64,000 nt of DNA from Pisaster brevispinus (taxonomy: Eukaryota; Echinodermata; Asteroidea; Forcipulatida; Asteriidae): contig JAMKCF010000007.1 in the NCBI GenBank assembly GCA_023634235.1, positions 6,333,630 to 6,397,629 on the forward strand, given 5' to 3'. Positions 1 through 11,123 of this stretch are shown here, in pieces (the first letter of the stretch is position 1; each line of letters opens with the position of its first letter). The notes beneath the pieces were generated by a model. It had not been told where the DNA came from, did no database searches, and worked only from the letters and a program-made list of their open reading frames with translations. A program made the translations under genes and the position numbers.

Positions 1-1035
1 CAAACTTTGCTTCGCATTCGCCGGAAGTATGAACCGGGTTTTAAAGTGTGTCAATGTTGATATTTTCGCATTCAACTAACACAGGAAATGCAAGAATTGG
101 GGGGGTGGGGGAATTACTGATAAATCTAGCAGGCACTTAGGTTGACTTTGCTGTTTGGTCCTGTGGTGAAATACATAGGACCACACATTCTAAAAAATGT
201 ATCATGTGGAGATATCTATTGTTCTGTCCTTTGTCCTTCCACTTAACATCTTCCCAAAGACTTTGTACACAAAATGTCTTGTGGAGCGCCCCCAGTCTTT
301 AGAATTTCCCTACATGGAGACCTTTTGTTTTCCTGTTTTTGTATTGTCCTTGGTTTCCATAAGGTGCTGATTATGAGCACATTGTAACTGACACACACAC
401 ACACCAAATGCTGATAAGCACTACGTTTGGGGAAGGATGGGGGGGGGGGGAGGAAGGATGGGGGGCGGTCTTACAAAGTACATGTAGTACCTCTGTACAA
501 CCTTCAGACAAGCAACTGCAGTTGGTCAAAAGATGTCAGGCACAGCAAGATTTTGTTATTGTGTTTCAATTTTCAACAGAGCAGCTGAGAAACAAAAAAC
601 GAGGAAATCAGGGCCCAATTTCATGACTCTGCTTTTTGCCGAATTCTGCGCATATGATGCGATCACCATTCTCTGCTTACAGGACAAGCGCCAAATATCT
701 GCGCTAGCTGTGTAAGCCAAGAATGCCTAGTAACGTGGAGTACCCACACGCACAAGCAAAATTTTCCAGCTTCTGCGAAATACGCTTAATGTAAGAGCGG
801 AATTCCCCTGCTACCGTAAGCACCAATGATTTGCTTGTGGTAAGCAGAGCCTGCCAGTCTGCGCTTACAGCCAGCCCAAAATATTATGTACTTCAGACAG
901 CTCCGCAAGCACAGAATTCTGCGGTAAGCAGAAACTTCAGCTAAAACGTTGCTTGACCTAACCTTTATGATGTTGAACACTATTGAATGATCTGTTTATA
1001 AATTATAACATGGACTAGCCCTTGTGTGTACTGAC
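1..1035. other. cfap298 intronic DNA, no exon recognised
   Basis: This stretch lies downstream of cfap298 coding exon 2 on the minus strand, so it should be intron sequence. I looked for the next conserved block of the protein and did not find it, so exon 3 is probably beyond the left edge. A short AC repeat near 392 and a G-tract near 440 are the only simple repeats. The small open frames here have no recognisable content. Confidence 0.6.
611..955. repeat. possible MITE-like repeat with repeated TAAGC/GCTTA words
   Basis: The segment opens with GGGCCCAATTTCATGACTCT and then repeats the words CTGCTTAC, GTAAGC and GAATTCTGCG many times in both orientations. This is the texture of a degenerate fold-back element sitting in the cfap298 intron. 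I could not define both termini or a target-site duplication, so the boundaries are approximate. Confidence 0.3.
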
Positions 1036-1203
1036 CATGCCCATTCCGTCTGCCTGTTGGATCCTTGGTGAAAATGACTCCACCACTCGGTGCGCACTGA
1101 TCCTCCCATTCATCCTTCAGTTTCAAGTCGACGATCTGGTCATCGGTCAATCCCTGCATGTTTGGCGGTAAACTCACACCGTGCTCAGACAAATCCTGTA
1201 TTT
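1036..1203 (-). CDS. cfap298: cfap298 coding exon 2
   Basis: The acceptor TTCTTGATCAG precedes 1203 and the donor CAT G|GTCAGT ends the exon at 1036, making 168 bp, phase 1 in and out. Using this acceptor the junction reads CQEIQDLSEHG, which lines up with the family; a second possible acceptor six bases further in would delete two residues. Confidence 0.85.
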
Positions 1204-1634
1204 CTGATCAAGAAAAAAAAAACCAGAGCATGAACAAAAATTACAAGGTTTTTCCCTCATGCACAAGCTAGCGTATGGATGTGCGCACATTTCGGCCACT
1301 ACCCAAAACTAAACAAAATTGTGCGTAACTGAGTGTACTATATGCAAGTACGCGAAGTCAATCTGGAGAAGGTCACAAGAAAATTGCCAAACAAAAAGGA
1401 CCAAACATTACTATGCGGGTCAGGTACAACAGGTACAAACTAAGTTACTGTTGCTCGGAAGCATAAATTTATTCCACACTAAACCATGTAGTTACCTTGA
1501 CATAACCTGCCTATCTTTAGTCTTTCATTGTAGATGTGTACCAACTCCTTTATCAGATCGTCAGTGGGCGTCTTGACTGTACACTCGTACAGGAACTGAC
1601 TCTCCTCCCCGTGTTTCACATGTAACTTCACCAT
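1036..1634 (-). CDS. cfap298: CFAP298 (C21orf59/Kurly) N-terminal part, two coding exons, gene continues off the left edge
   Basis: Conserved protein needed for motile cilia: it acts in the cytoplasm in assembly of axonemal dynein arms and planar polarisation of cilia. Two exons are visible, 1496-1634 and 1036-1203, and they join in frame (CAA G | AA ATA) to give about 102 residues. The start MVKLHVKHGEESQF and the block SEHGVSLPPNMQGLTDDQI match the start and the diagnostic LPPNMQGLTDDQI motif of the vertebrate protein, followed by the conserved KDEW..C.PSGG..F..D..GRRNG. The family is about 290 residues, so roughly two thirds is missing to the left. Both introns seen here are phase 1. An acceptor-like TTTGTTTCAG just upstream of the ATG (boundary 1652/1653) suggests a separate 5' UTR exon. 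Identification rests on motif recall, not on an alignment. Confidence 0.9.
1496..1634 (-). CDS. cfap298: cfap298 coding exon 1
   Basis: The ATG is at 1634 and the donor is CAA G|GTAACT with the exon ending at 1496, giving 46 codons plus one base (phase 1). The ATG is chosen because MVKLHVKHG matches the family N-terminus; the in-frame upstream ATG at 1667 lies before the likely splice acceptor and would add MCLFQAGLLAI, which is not a family feature. Confidence 0.88.
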
Positions 1635-1652
1635 GATCGCCAGTAGACCGGC

Positions 1653-2258
1653 CTGAAACAAACACAAAATGTGTATATTTTGAGATTCTCATGCACTTAT
1701 TCACAACAAATGTAAAACTGGCATTTTTAGGCAAACAATTTGTAACCGCATTTAAAACTCCCAGAACACAATTACCCCTGACCTCAGAAATGTGCAACTT
1801 ATTTCTCAACTTAATGGCCTCCTCAACCAAAACATAGGCCTATCTAGTGAGCTGTAATTTGGGTTAAAGTATTCCTTTACTTTACCCTCTTGCACATGCA
1901 GTACTGAGCCATAATTAAATTTTAAATTGTCTACAATAAATGTATTTTATTGTGTTTTTTTTTTTTAAACTGTAATAGGCCTACACCTTCACGTTCTACA
2001 GAACATTTTTTGCTTTGTTTTCTGTTGTCTTTAAATATGTTTCTTTGGGTTTTTTCTGATCAATGTGTGATCAAGGGTCCTATTTAGTGAGACTGCATGC
2101 CTGTTTGGGGTTTTCCTTTTGCACCGCGTTGTACTCTGATGTTGGTGCAATAAAGGTAATACAAACTAAACTAAATTACACTTTAATGAACATGCGCAGC
2201 AACTATTTTTGGGGGACTAGGTCTAGGAACAAAGACCATTCATGTTTTTTTTTTTACA
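1653..2258. other. 5' flank or first intron of cfap298
   Basis: AT-rich DNA upstream of the cfap298 start. It may contain a non-coding first exon and the promoter, but I see no TATA box, CpG cluster or donor site that I would commit to. A poly-T run lies at about 1956. Confidence 0.4.
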
Positions 2259-2545
2259 GGTGGTCGTGTTGGCACAGCCGTATCTTTCCTTCCCTTCCAT
2301 CTCCGGGACCCCGGTTCGAATCCCTCCTGCCGGGGCACTGTCTATATATGCTAGCTATGTCAGTTTGTGTGTCTATCAGTGTTGGGTTTTCAGTCCATAC
2401 TTGATTTTGTTTGTTTCCCCTGAAATAATTCTCAGGGGTTTTCCTCCCACATCTAAAACTGAAATGTCCTTCCTTGTATGCTCTCCATTTGACTTGTGAA
2501 AAGAGCACAGAGTGTCACACTATGTACCTTAAGTTTGTGTGTGTT
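2259..2545 (+). repeat. tRNA-derived SINE
   Basis: The head has RNA polymerase III promoter boxes in tRNA spacing: A-box-like TGGCACAGCCG at 2270-2280 and a perfect B box GGTTCGAATCC at 2313-2323. It is followed by an unrelated body ending in a GT-rich tail. The tRNA part does not close into a proper cloverleaf, so it is a SINE head and not a tRNA gene. The right end is approximate. Confidence 0.6.
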
Positions 2546-2583
2546 AACTAGGTTTTTTGTGTGTGTGTACTTAGTAGAATACG

Positions 2584-3349
2584 GGGTCCTAAATACCGTC
2601 AACACGAATTGCACTGTCAACACACCATCAACACACCGTCAACACATGCAAAAAAAGTTATAATTCAACAGAAGTAGTATTGGAACCTTAAATACTGGTC
2701 AATACGACATTTGGCTTAACAACAGGAGGTCAAACGTCTGAAATTTGCCATTTTCAGTCATGTCAGTTCACAAAAATGTTCTCTACGTGCAGCTCTACGA
2801 AATCGGCAGCCATTTTGCCTCGGAGGAGCGCGGACCATACCATTACGCTGAAGGGACAATAATATCACACAACACACCAATAGAGGGCAGTCGTTACGTG
2901 TGAATCTGGCAAAGGAATACCCGGGGCAGGGATAAAATAATACGCAGGCCGCGAGGGGCCCCAGAAGATCAGGACTTAGGGCCTACATTTGAATGATGAA
3001 GTTAGGCATTTTGATTAACGACAAAATCTCTGCAGCAAGGCGCCCTCTGTTGTTCATGGCATGATAATTGCATTACCTGCACACCCATACATGAATGGTA
3101 CAGTCCAAGCTCAGTTAGAAGGCAAGATGGCGGCCAACGTCTACTCTGCTTAGAAATATTTTTTTTGCGTGAAAGAAACCTCCATTTTCATAAATGAAAT
3201 GTAATCTAAACCAATGGAACTTCTCCTTTAGCCCATATTTAACAGTTCTTTGCCTCTTTTGTTGAATTAGAACGTATTTTTGGTGTGTTGACGGTGTGTT
3301 GACGGTACTGATCGTGTTGATGGTGTGTTGACGGTATTTAGTAGGACCG
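2584..3349. mobile_element. 766-bp MITE with 8-bp target duplication (hAT-like)
   Basis: Terminal inverted repeats of about 60 bp start GGTCCTA(..)AATACCGTCAACAC and are built from repeated CGTCAACACAC and CATCAACACAC words on both sides. The element is flanked by AGAATACG at 2576-2583 and 3350-3357. An 8-bp duplication is typical of hAT elements. There is no transposase-like frame inside, so it would be non-autonomous. Confidence 0.65.
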
Positions 3350-3365
3350 AGAATACGTAGTAGTA

Positions 3366-6128
3366 CAGTCGTTTGACCAGTTCGGGATCATTGACCAGTT
3401 CGGGATCACTTCAACTTTGCAACAACCCCATAATTAAGTTACTTCTCACATTACCAATTTCTGTTGATACATGTGAAGAATAACATGCAATAAACCAACA
3501 AACCCAAAATAAGGTTCCAAACTTCATCAACAAATAAATTATGGCCATTTTCTTGAAGTTTGTCTGCGATTTTGATCATTATTTTAAAAAAAAATGTTGG
3601 TTGAAAAACGCTGTTAAAACTTCTCACCTTTAAAATTTGAACGCCAGGGCGAATAAAATTTATGTTAAATGCTTAGAATGTGTTAAAAATATTTCAGGTA
3701 AATACTGAGCAGTCGTCTTGTTTTTTTGAGGAGACGAAATTACCGAAATCGTCTTTTGGGGGGCATCGTACCCTTGACCAGTTCGGGATCACTCACTACT
3801 CAGCATCTCTCATTGCGTCAAATGGTGCCGCACTCAGTGAGGTAAAATCTTACTGCTGCAGTCGAAAGTTTATTTGTTGCTTTTAAGATACATTTCTTCA
3901 ACAAATTCTTGTAGGAATATTGTTTTTTTGTGAGAAAATGAAACTTGGAGGAGGAAATTGTGACTGTAAGAATAGATATTTGGGTCAATGTTGCTTTTGT
4001 TTTATTAGGCGTGCTTCACCTTTTCATTTGCCTTTGCTGGATTTTTGCGCTGCTGTTGAATACACTTGCATGAAATTCTCTGGAGAAAGGAAGTCCATGT
4101 CCATGACAACACACTTGTGAAGTTTGTGTCCTTGAGAGACAGTTTTATGAATGGGAGTATTGGTTTGCAATAGAGGGCAAGCTACTGATTCAGAGTAGAA
4201 TCAACTGATCCTGAACTGGTCAAACAGGTGACAATACTTTTCAAAGCCTCTTCAAATAGGTATGTGACTATGCATGGCGGCTGTGCGATCCGTTTCGGCA
4301 TCTTTCACAGTGCACGGCCTGTGAGTAGTCGGGCAGCGATGCCTTCCAAATATCGCGCATAGCTTCATTGTGCTTGGGCTGTAAGGAACCAGACCTACCT
4401 GATGACGTAGAAGACAATCCACTCTGCATTCTCTATATTGAATTTTGTTTGTGCGATAGGTAGAAGATACAAAAATCGTCATCGGAACTTTTGGCTCGAA
4501 AATTTCATAAATATTTCACTTGAAGGTGAGTAAGGACGTATTTTAAAACCTATAGTCTATGAAATATACATATTACTCTTCATTTATATGAAATCTGGTG
4601 AAAATTGAACGATTAGCTAAAAAGTTGTGCCCTTAGCAAAATTTGTCAAAAATTATGGACGCCGACGAAAATGAAGGTTTTTGGTGTGTACACATGCTTG
4701 TATGTGGTCACGTGACTGATTTGTCGCACTGTGATTGGACAATAGTGATTCACACTTGCAAATAAAAGGAATCACCAAAGAAACATTCAATACCACAGCA
4801 ATGCTTTCTGATTTGGGGGTTGATAATCCCCCAAACCAAAGTTCAGTCATAAATTTGTATTTATGTTTTTGTGAATTTGTTTTTGTTTCAAGGATGGGGT
4901 TGTGTATGAAAAAAAAAAACACTTAAAAAACTTCAGTAGGCCTGTGTTGCAATTGAAAATTTATTTCTAATGCATTTTTGTTAATTACTAGCTTGTAACC
5001 CTTTTGTAATAATTTATTACTCCTTTATGAATGATGAAATCACACCTACTTTAATCGGCCCTTAAAATGACTCTTACAATGTACATGTACTTCTTCTAAA
5101 AAAAATTAAGAATTTAAAACATCTTTTGGTTTGTTTTTTTATGGGAAGGGTATCCAAATGCAGGCTTTTCTTTTTTAATTAACTAATAAGTCCTTTGATA
5201 TTCCATAAACAATTACCAAATAGTTAAAATTGGCATGCTCTTATCATATATAGCTATTGGGTTTTTTTCCATTTATCTTTTAGTGAAAGACGATGCCACC
5301 AAAACAAAAAGAAAAGTGGTTCTGCCGACACGGCCACCCGGTATTCTCGTGCAGTATATCTGACTGAAAATTTCAGTTTGCCTCCTAAAGTTTAAACTAA
5401 CTCTGACCTCATCATCGGACACGTTTTGTTCCTGTTTGTTGAACACGCATTAATTAAATTAATTACAATTACTTGATATTAATCAGAATAATAAGCAGCA
5501 CATTTTAAAACCGAAGACTGAGTTGTTAGAAGCTCTCTGATAGCTTCATTTTGAGTACCAACAAGATGGGGATTAGCTATGTTATGAAAGATTCTTAGTT
5601 CTGCTAAAGAGTAATTAATTATTAAAATAAATTTTAATTACTGAATTTGTTTGTGTACATGACGTCGTTCAAAAGTTTTGTCGATGGTCTTTCCTCACAC
5701 AAAATTTCATTTCAATATGGTAAATATTAAGAGAGTTATGGAAAACTAAGTCACAAAATACCTCGATTTGGGTCACAATAATTCTTGTGTTTTTCTTTGA
5801 AACAAAGAGCCCAAATACTGTTTAATTTTTTAATCTTAAAAAATTCATAACTTCCTTGATATTTATTCAACATAGGTAATATATATACCATTTTAAAGTA
5901 TTTTTAAAGCTCTTTCCACTGGTTTTTGTTTTGTTCAAATTGGTTGAAGTTGAAATTTTTGTTCACATACCTACTTCAAAAATACTAATCTTTTTTTGTC
6001 AGTGGATACTTGTTGAGTTTTATAACATGTTTAGGTAAACTGATAAACTTTTTTGTTTAAATGTCAAAGAGATTGCAACCAAAAACAATGTGAATTCAAA
6101 AAGTGATCCCGAACTGGTCAAATGACTG
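3366..6128. mobile_element. 2.76-kb TA-flanked inverted-repeat element (Tc1/mariner-type ends)
   Basis: Left end CAGTCGTTTGACCAGTTCGG and right end, read inverted, CAGTCATTTGACCAGTTCGG match over about 25 bp. Both sides are flanked by TA (3364-3365, 6129-6130). TA duplication plus CAGT ends is characteristic of the Tc1/mariner superfamily. The GACCAGTTCGGGATC motif recurs inside at about 3392, 3777 and, inverted and altered, about 4206. No intact transposase is visible; the interior is AT-rich with only short frames, so it is a deletion derivative or decayed copy. It starts 16 bp after the preceding MITE. Confidence 0.6.
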
Positions 6129-6130
6129 TA

Positions 6131-6480
6131 CTGTCCCTGTATGTAGTATACTATAATAGTAATACTACGGCCCGACGGGCAAACATAACAATACAATAAC
6201 AAAAATTATATTTTTAACACAACATTAACATACATTACCAATAATATATATTATTAGACATTACAATTACCAAGTAACTTACCCCTTCTATGTAACTGGT
6301 GTTTTAAGCGTCTGCACCCAGTCAAAAAACAAAGACAAGCGTACTAGTACTACTATACTACAATTACAAAGAATTCCTTAGCAACGTATTCCACATAGTT
6401 TCTCAAAAATAAATGGCAACTGGCAAAACGTAAAAAGAAGAGGGCGCCCTCAATCGAATTGATTCAGTTTAAGGCCTTCG
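6131..6480. other. AT-rich intergenic DNA
   Basis: Nothing coding or clearly repetitive recognised between the TA-flanked element and the tandem duplication that follows. Confidence 0.5.
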
Positions 6481-6948
6481 CTCGTCCCCATTCGCTCGTC
6501 CCCAGCGCCTTGCCTTAAAACCAAAGGCGCTGGGATGGGCAAACGTATTAAGCACGCTCATTGGTTAATGCTAAGTACCATCATGCATCACACTCACACT
6601 GCAAGCACTGCACGCATGACGTACTTCCTGAACAAGAATCTGTGCAAGCTGATTAGCCCATCCCAGCGGTCCTGGATAGGCCTTTGGGGCCGAGCGAATC
6701 GTCCCCACTGATCTCTACGTTAGTGTAGAGATCAGTGCTCGTCCCCAGCGCCTTGCCTTAAAACCAAAGGCGCTGGGATGGGCAAACGTATCAAGCACGC
6801 TCATTGGTTAATGCTCAGTCCCATCATGCATCACACTCACACTGCATGCAAGCACTGTACGCATGACGTACTTCCTGAACAAGAATCTGTGCAAGCTGAT
6901 TAGCCCATCCCAGCGGTCCTGGATAGGCCGCTGGGGCCGAGCGAATTT
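6481..6948. repeat. two tandem ~205-bp units with internal hairpins
   Basis: A unit beginning TCGTCCCCAGCGCCTTGCCT and ending in GGGGCCGAGCGAAT occurs at about 6497-6704 and 6739-6946, nearly identical. Each unit folds on itself: GCGCCTTGCCTTAAAACCAA pairs partly with AAAGGCGCTGGG. The linker between the units is itself a hairpin, CACTGATCTCTAC/GTAGAGATCAGTG. It is probably a pair of related fold-back elements. Confidence 0.6.
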
Positions 6949-6951
6949 AAG

Positions 6952-7078
6952 GCCGTGTCCGAAACGGCGACTTCGGCTACAGCTACAGCTAGATCAGCGC
7001 GTCTGCCAGTGTTGAGGAATAGGCAGACGCGCGCAATCTAGCCGTAGCTCTAGCCGAAGTCGCCGTTTCGGACACGGC
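6952..7078. repeat. 127-bp fold-back element
   Basis: GCCGTGTCCGAAACGGCGAC at the left is the exact inverse of the right end, and pairing continues through ACTTCGGCTA and CGCGTCTGCC with a short loop around 7010-7020. GC content is much higher than the surroundings. This is a compact MITE or hairpin repeat with no coding content. Confidence 0.7.
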
Positions 7079-7130
7079 TCTTGTTTGCTGGCTACAGATA
7101 GCTAACACTAACAGGAACAATCAAAGGGGG

Positions 7131-7805
7131 TTCAGACAACTCGTCCGGTCAGACAACTCGGCGGCTGATTCGCAAAGCTGTCAGACAAGTCGACTTTGAT
7201 CAGACAGCTCGACGGATGGAGAGTCATTCTGGCAAAAGAAGGATTTGTGTGACAGCTAGCAGCTAGCTGTCCGCACGGCCCGGCCGCCTGGCATGGGGAC
7301 GAATGTACTGGGTACATGCGTCCCTCGGGGGTGGGGACAAACGCAAAGATGGCGGGCGTGTATGGGGATGTCAGACAACTCGTCCGTTTGACAATTACTC
7401 GAAAGTCTGACAACTCGACGGGTCAGACAAAACGTCCGGTCAGACAATTCGACGGCTGGTCCGCTCAACTGTCAGACAAGTCGACTTATGATTAGACAAC
7501 TCGACGGACGGAGCTCAAATTATAGACCGTGCAAGTCTCGTGCGTATTCGAACATTTTTGGGACCACTGTGGTCCCACGTACGAGACTTGCACAGTCTAT
7601 TGTGGCAGAAGGAGGATTTGAGTGCGGCACCGGTGGTGTGCTGCAGCTAGCTGATTCCCGTTATGAGCCTTTCTCTGAATCCCCCCACATGATCTTTTGC
7701 TTTCCCTTTTCACTACAAACATGCTTCTATGTTTACAAAATTATAAAATTATATAAAACCCGTCGACTTCACCCGTCGACTTGTCTTGGCGCTCCGTCGA
7801 GTGAT
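7131..7805. repeat. CAGACAACTCG repeat cluster with inverted right end
   Basis: The word GTCAGACAACTCG and variants occur many times between 7135 and 7510, arranged as two similar blocks (about 7135-7225 and 7430-7515). The same sequence appears inverted at about 7757-7800 (CCCGTCGACTTGTCTTGGCG), so the whole behaves as a fold-back element. Nested inside is a hairpin at 7522-7601 whose arms are ATAGACCGTGCAAGTCTCGT and its inverse. A relative of that hairpin sequence recurs in intron 2 of all three lectin genes. Confidence 0.5.
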
Positions 7806-8533
7806 CTCATTGGTGATCATAGTAAAACATGTGAATTTATTAGCGCCAATATTCCAATTATTTTTTTAGTGGGCAGATATGGACAATATTTGGGGAATTT
7901 GCCTTTTGATGATAATTTTTATTAGCATGGAATTTGGCACACAGTCAGAGTATGTCATGAGAAAGATATCTGGCTACAGTATCATGACAGATTTGAAAAT
8001 TGGTTGGTATTCTCCTTGTTTGTTGTTGTTGTTTTTTTTTTTCAAAACTCGAATCTGCTATGGCCCTATAGCCAAATTTTATCATGGCATACTCTGACTG
8101 TGTGCCAAATTACATACTTGTTTCATCAAAGGCAAAACTCCCATACATTTCCCACACAGTTGTGTTTTTGAAAACTGTGTGAGTGACAACAACTTTTTAC
8201 CAGTGTAATCTATTATTGCTTTTAACGGCAAATTTGTGTGCAACAGTCAATTTCAAACTACTCATTGTAAATGTCAGCATCCATAGTTTTCTGTCTTTGT
8301 CCCTGATCAATTTGGGAGAGATTCATAAACAAGGTCCTGTAACTGCGGCTGTGCCACAACTTTATCAAATAAACATACAAAAACATAAGGCTAAAAGCAG
8401 GCGACACCAACTATTAACTGGGCGGGACTTCACATACTTTCGTAAAAGTAGCTATTTATATGCAAATAATGAGTTGTCCTTTTGGATTGCTCTTCTACAG
8501 CCAGCGTGACTATGCTCTGTACATACAGTTGAT

Positions 8534-8866
8534 GTGTGTGTAGTATGGCCGATCGAACAACATGGCCGGAGTTCAGCTTGCGGATTTGGACCTCGCCTTT
8601 CCTACGAACAATACTACATTTCTCTATACGAGAACAGGATCATTGCATTGTTTCCTGTTATGGGACAACTCATAGACTTGAACCGAACCTCAGAGGCAAT
8701 CAAAATGGCCTTAAAGCTCTTACAATTTACCGAAGAACTTGCTGTAGTTGGTGAGAGGTCTTGCACCGGGGAATAGCAAAGTTAACGAGCGCGGCAGGGC
8801 CGCTGTGCTGATGGGACCCCCAACGCGGGACAAGACCCACGACCTTCTCCTTCAGGTAAGATAACA
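8534..8866 (+). other. exon-like open segment, also present in unit C
   Basis: Two frames stay open for 70-80 codons over the same bases, and a third carries MAGVQLADLDLAFPTNNTTF before a stop. A downstream frame GNSKVNERGRAAVLMGPPTR runs into CTTCAG|GTAAGA at about 8856, a good donor. The segment is GC-richer than its surroundings and is preserved in unit C (47869-48200). The A/C substitutions in the longest frame are nearly all amino-acid changing, whereas in the MAGVQ frame most fall at third positions. I do not recognise the protein. It could be a first exon of an unknown gene, a decayed exon, or a repeat. Confidence 0.3.
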
Positions 8867-10848
8867 TTGTTTGGGATTTTGTTGTTGTTGAGTTCTTTAA
8901 ACATTTTAAGTTTAATTACTTGTTTAATTTATCACCTTGGCTGAAATTGTCTATCACAGTGTTGGGATTCAGTACTCGTTTTATGGGTCGAGCCGAGCGG
9001 TCTAATCCAACAGACACAAGGTCTGGTGAATAATTATTGTACATATCCGAACTTTCATTATCTGTTAGACTCTGAAGAATGGTCACAGATTTTCAAACAT
9101 TTAACACAAATTTTCAGTGACTTCACAGTTTATGCTTATTGTTATTGATGTTATTGGTTAAATTCATCAAATAAAAACGTGAAGGAATGTACAGTTCGTC
9201 TACTGATTGAATTGCACTGTATACAATTATACATAAACAAGGTTATAGAGAAAGGAATTAAGTAAAAAATTCATTAGACACTAAACATAACCAGAAAAAC
9301 TCTATCAAGAGGATCGCGACAAAACAAGAAAATATGCTTGAAAACATTTTCAAGATTGCACTGTACATGGTTATAAAAAGAGTCGAGTAGAATAGTGACA
9401 AATATGACCAAACAAATCTCAATACTTTAAAAAGGGGGTCAGAAAAAGACCAAAACAGGGTAGGGAAAAACCTAACATTAGTTAACATTATCACTGCTTA
9501 TTCAACAACGTAGTTTCAGCTAGGAATACAACTGTTCTGGTACCTGTTGGTAATGCTTAAGTGGTTTGCATTTCTTAAACTAGTAGGCGGGAGTTTGTTC
9601 CGGAGCTTGACTGAACTTAGACGTGACTGGTCGAAATTGAGGGTCAACTTTTCATCAGCCTCGCTACCATGGGCAGCGCGCCGTATCAATACCTCTCGTC
9701 AGCAAGTTATTAAAGGCATGCTGGGAAAAAATGGCGCGGCGAGAACGATCATCCCGCCCCCCCCCCCTCGGAACAATGTTGACTTCTCACGTTTCTGGGA
9801 TGAACATTTAATTCATTACAAATCATCTCATAATAGAGTTGTGTACATTAATCATGAGTTAGAGTGTTGCGAAAAGCCTTCTTTTGTAATTTACCCAAAC
9901 ACTCAAGTTGCTCCTCAGTCAGGCTAGAAAACTAGACAGGAGATGCCCATCTAATGGCAGTTATAATTTACACAATATGCTGAGGTCACAAACCGGTATA
10001 TTTTTACACCGTTTCAGCTGTCTTAGAACAATTAGTGTTTTCGATTAAAATATTTTACACATGAAATCAATTTAGGATCCTCCATTCTCTCAACTGAACA
10101 CCGGGGATTTTAAGATCATTGGTTTTAAAAGGCAAATCAACTATATGGAAATGCAGGATGATAGGAACCTACTTTAAGCAGACAGTCCTAAAAATGCACT
10201 TTGTTGGGTTTAAACTCATCAAGTTATTATAAGACCGTTGTCTGAGGTTGTCAAGGTTAACGCAATTTTTGCGGCCCATCTAAAATGATTTAACATGAGT
10301 TTTACAAACAATTAATTTTACGACGTTATTTTATTTTACAAATTATGAAGTATGATTTCGCTGGAAATGTTTGCCAAGGCGTGCGTTATAGAGGGATCAG
10401 GCATGTTATTTTTCGCACGCGTGAGGAAGCTTTTAGGCGTGCGATGGCGTGTGGTGCGATCGCACGCCTCAAATCAGAAGGACTGAGTTTCTTAACATAC
10501 AAAACATCAAATCACCTGAAAGATGAATGGAGTGAACTACTTTGAATTGTAAACACAATTACATGAAATTAAAGTCAAAATTATTTAAGCTGACTGCAAC
10601 TACCTAAAATTGACGCCTTCGAGTTTAAAACACCAGTCTTCTCATTTCAATCACCACAGTCTTTTGTTCATACTTTGTACGCAATAATAATGTACAGACC
10701 ACAGATGAATAACCAGATGATGTACAGCATATACACATGTAATGTCACACTACTAATGCGTTACAATAGAATAACAGTAATTTTTTATATATATACTAAA
10801 TCGATGAATTCAGTTATTGTTAGTTAGAACTAATAAGTCATTAATGGT
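8867..10848. other. 3' flank of lectin-PAN gene A
   Basis: Homologous to 26232-27941 and 48636-50344 but clearly more diverged from them than they are from each other. It includes a short SINE-like remnant at about 8985-9030 (GTCGAGCCGAGCGGTCTAAT, an A-box-like word). A 126-codon frame at 9547-9927 is not conserved in B or C and contains a C-tract, so I treat it as non-coding. Confidence 0.5.
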
Positions 10849-11123
10849 CTAGCCACGGACTACTGCGTACACCAAGCAGCCTGGCTGATCACCTGCCTTC
10901 AAGTCTCCACCCTTTACATCGTAGAGCCTGCACTGACCAGAAGTCATGACGTAGTCGAAAGACAAACACTCGTTGTTCATCTTACAACTCGGGAAACAGT
11001 GCATGAGTGACTTCATGTGAATGACCGATAGAGGGCGTGGGCCGACAATACATTTTCCTTCGAATAGCAATGAGGACAATATCATGCAAGCACTGGCGAA
11101 TGGAGTTTTCATAGTTGTTGCAG
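10849..11123 (-). CDS. copy A exon 5, PAN/Apple domain and stop
   Basis: Acceptor TTTGTCTACAG before 11123; the TAG stop is at 10849-10851. The core SLMHCFPSCKMNNECLSFDY followed by SGQCRLYD is the PAN pattern (C-x3-C-x5-C-x-S-F-x-Y ... C). Reading the exon alone from the internal ATG would give an 87-residue frame, but the in-phase join to exon 4 is the better model. Confidence 0.86.

Noticed and set aside
9547..9927. 126-codon plus-strand frame ending TQVAPQSG
   Set aside because: Contains a C-tract, and the homologous sequence in B and C does not keep the frame.
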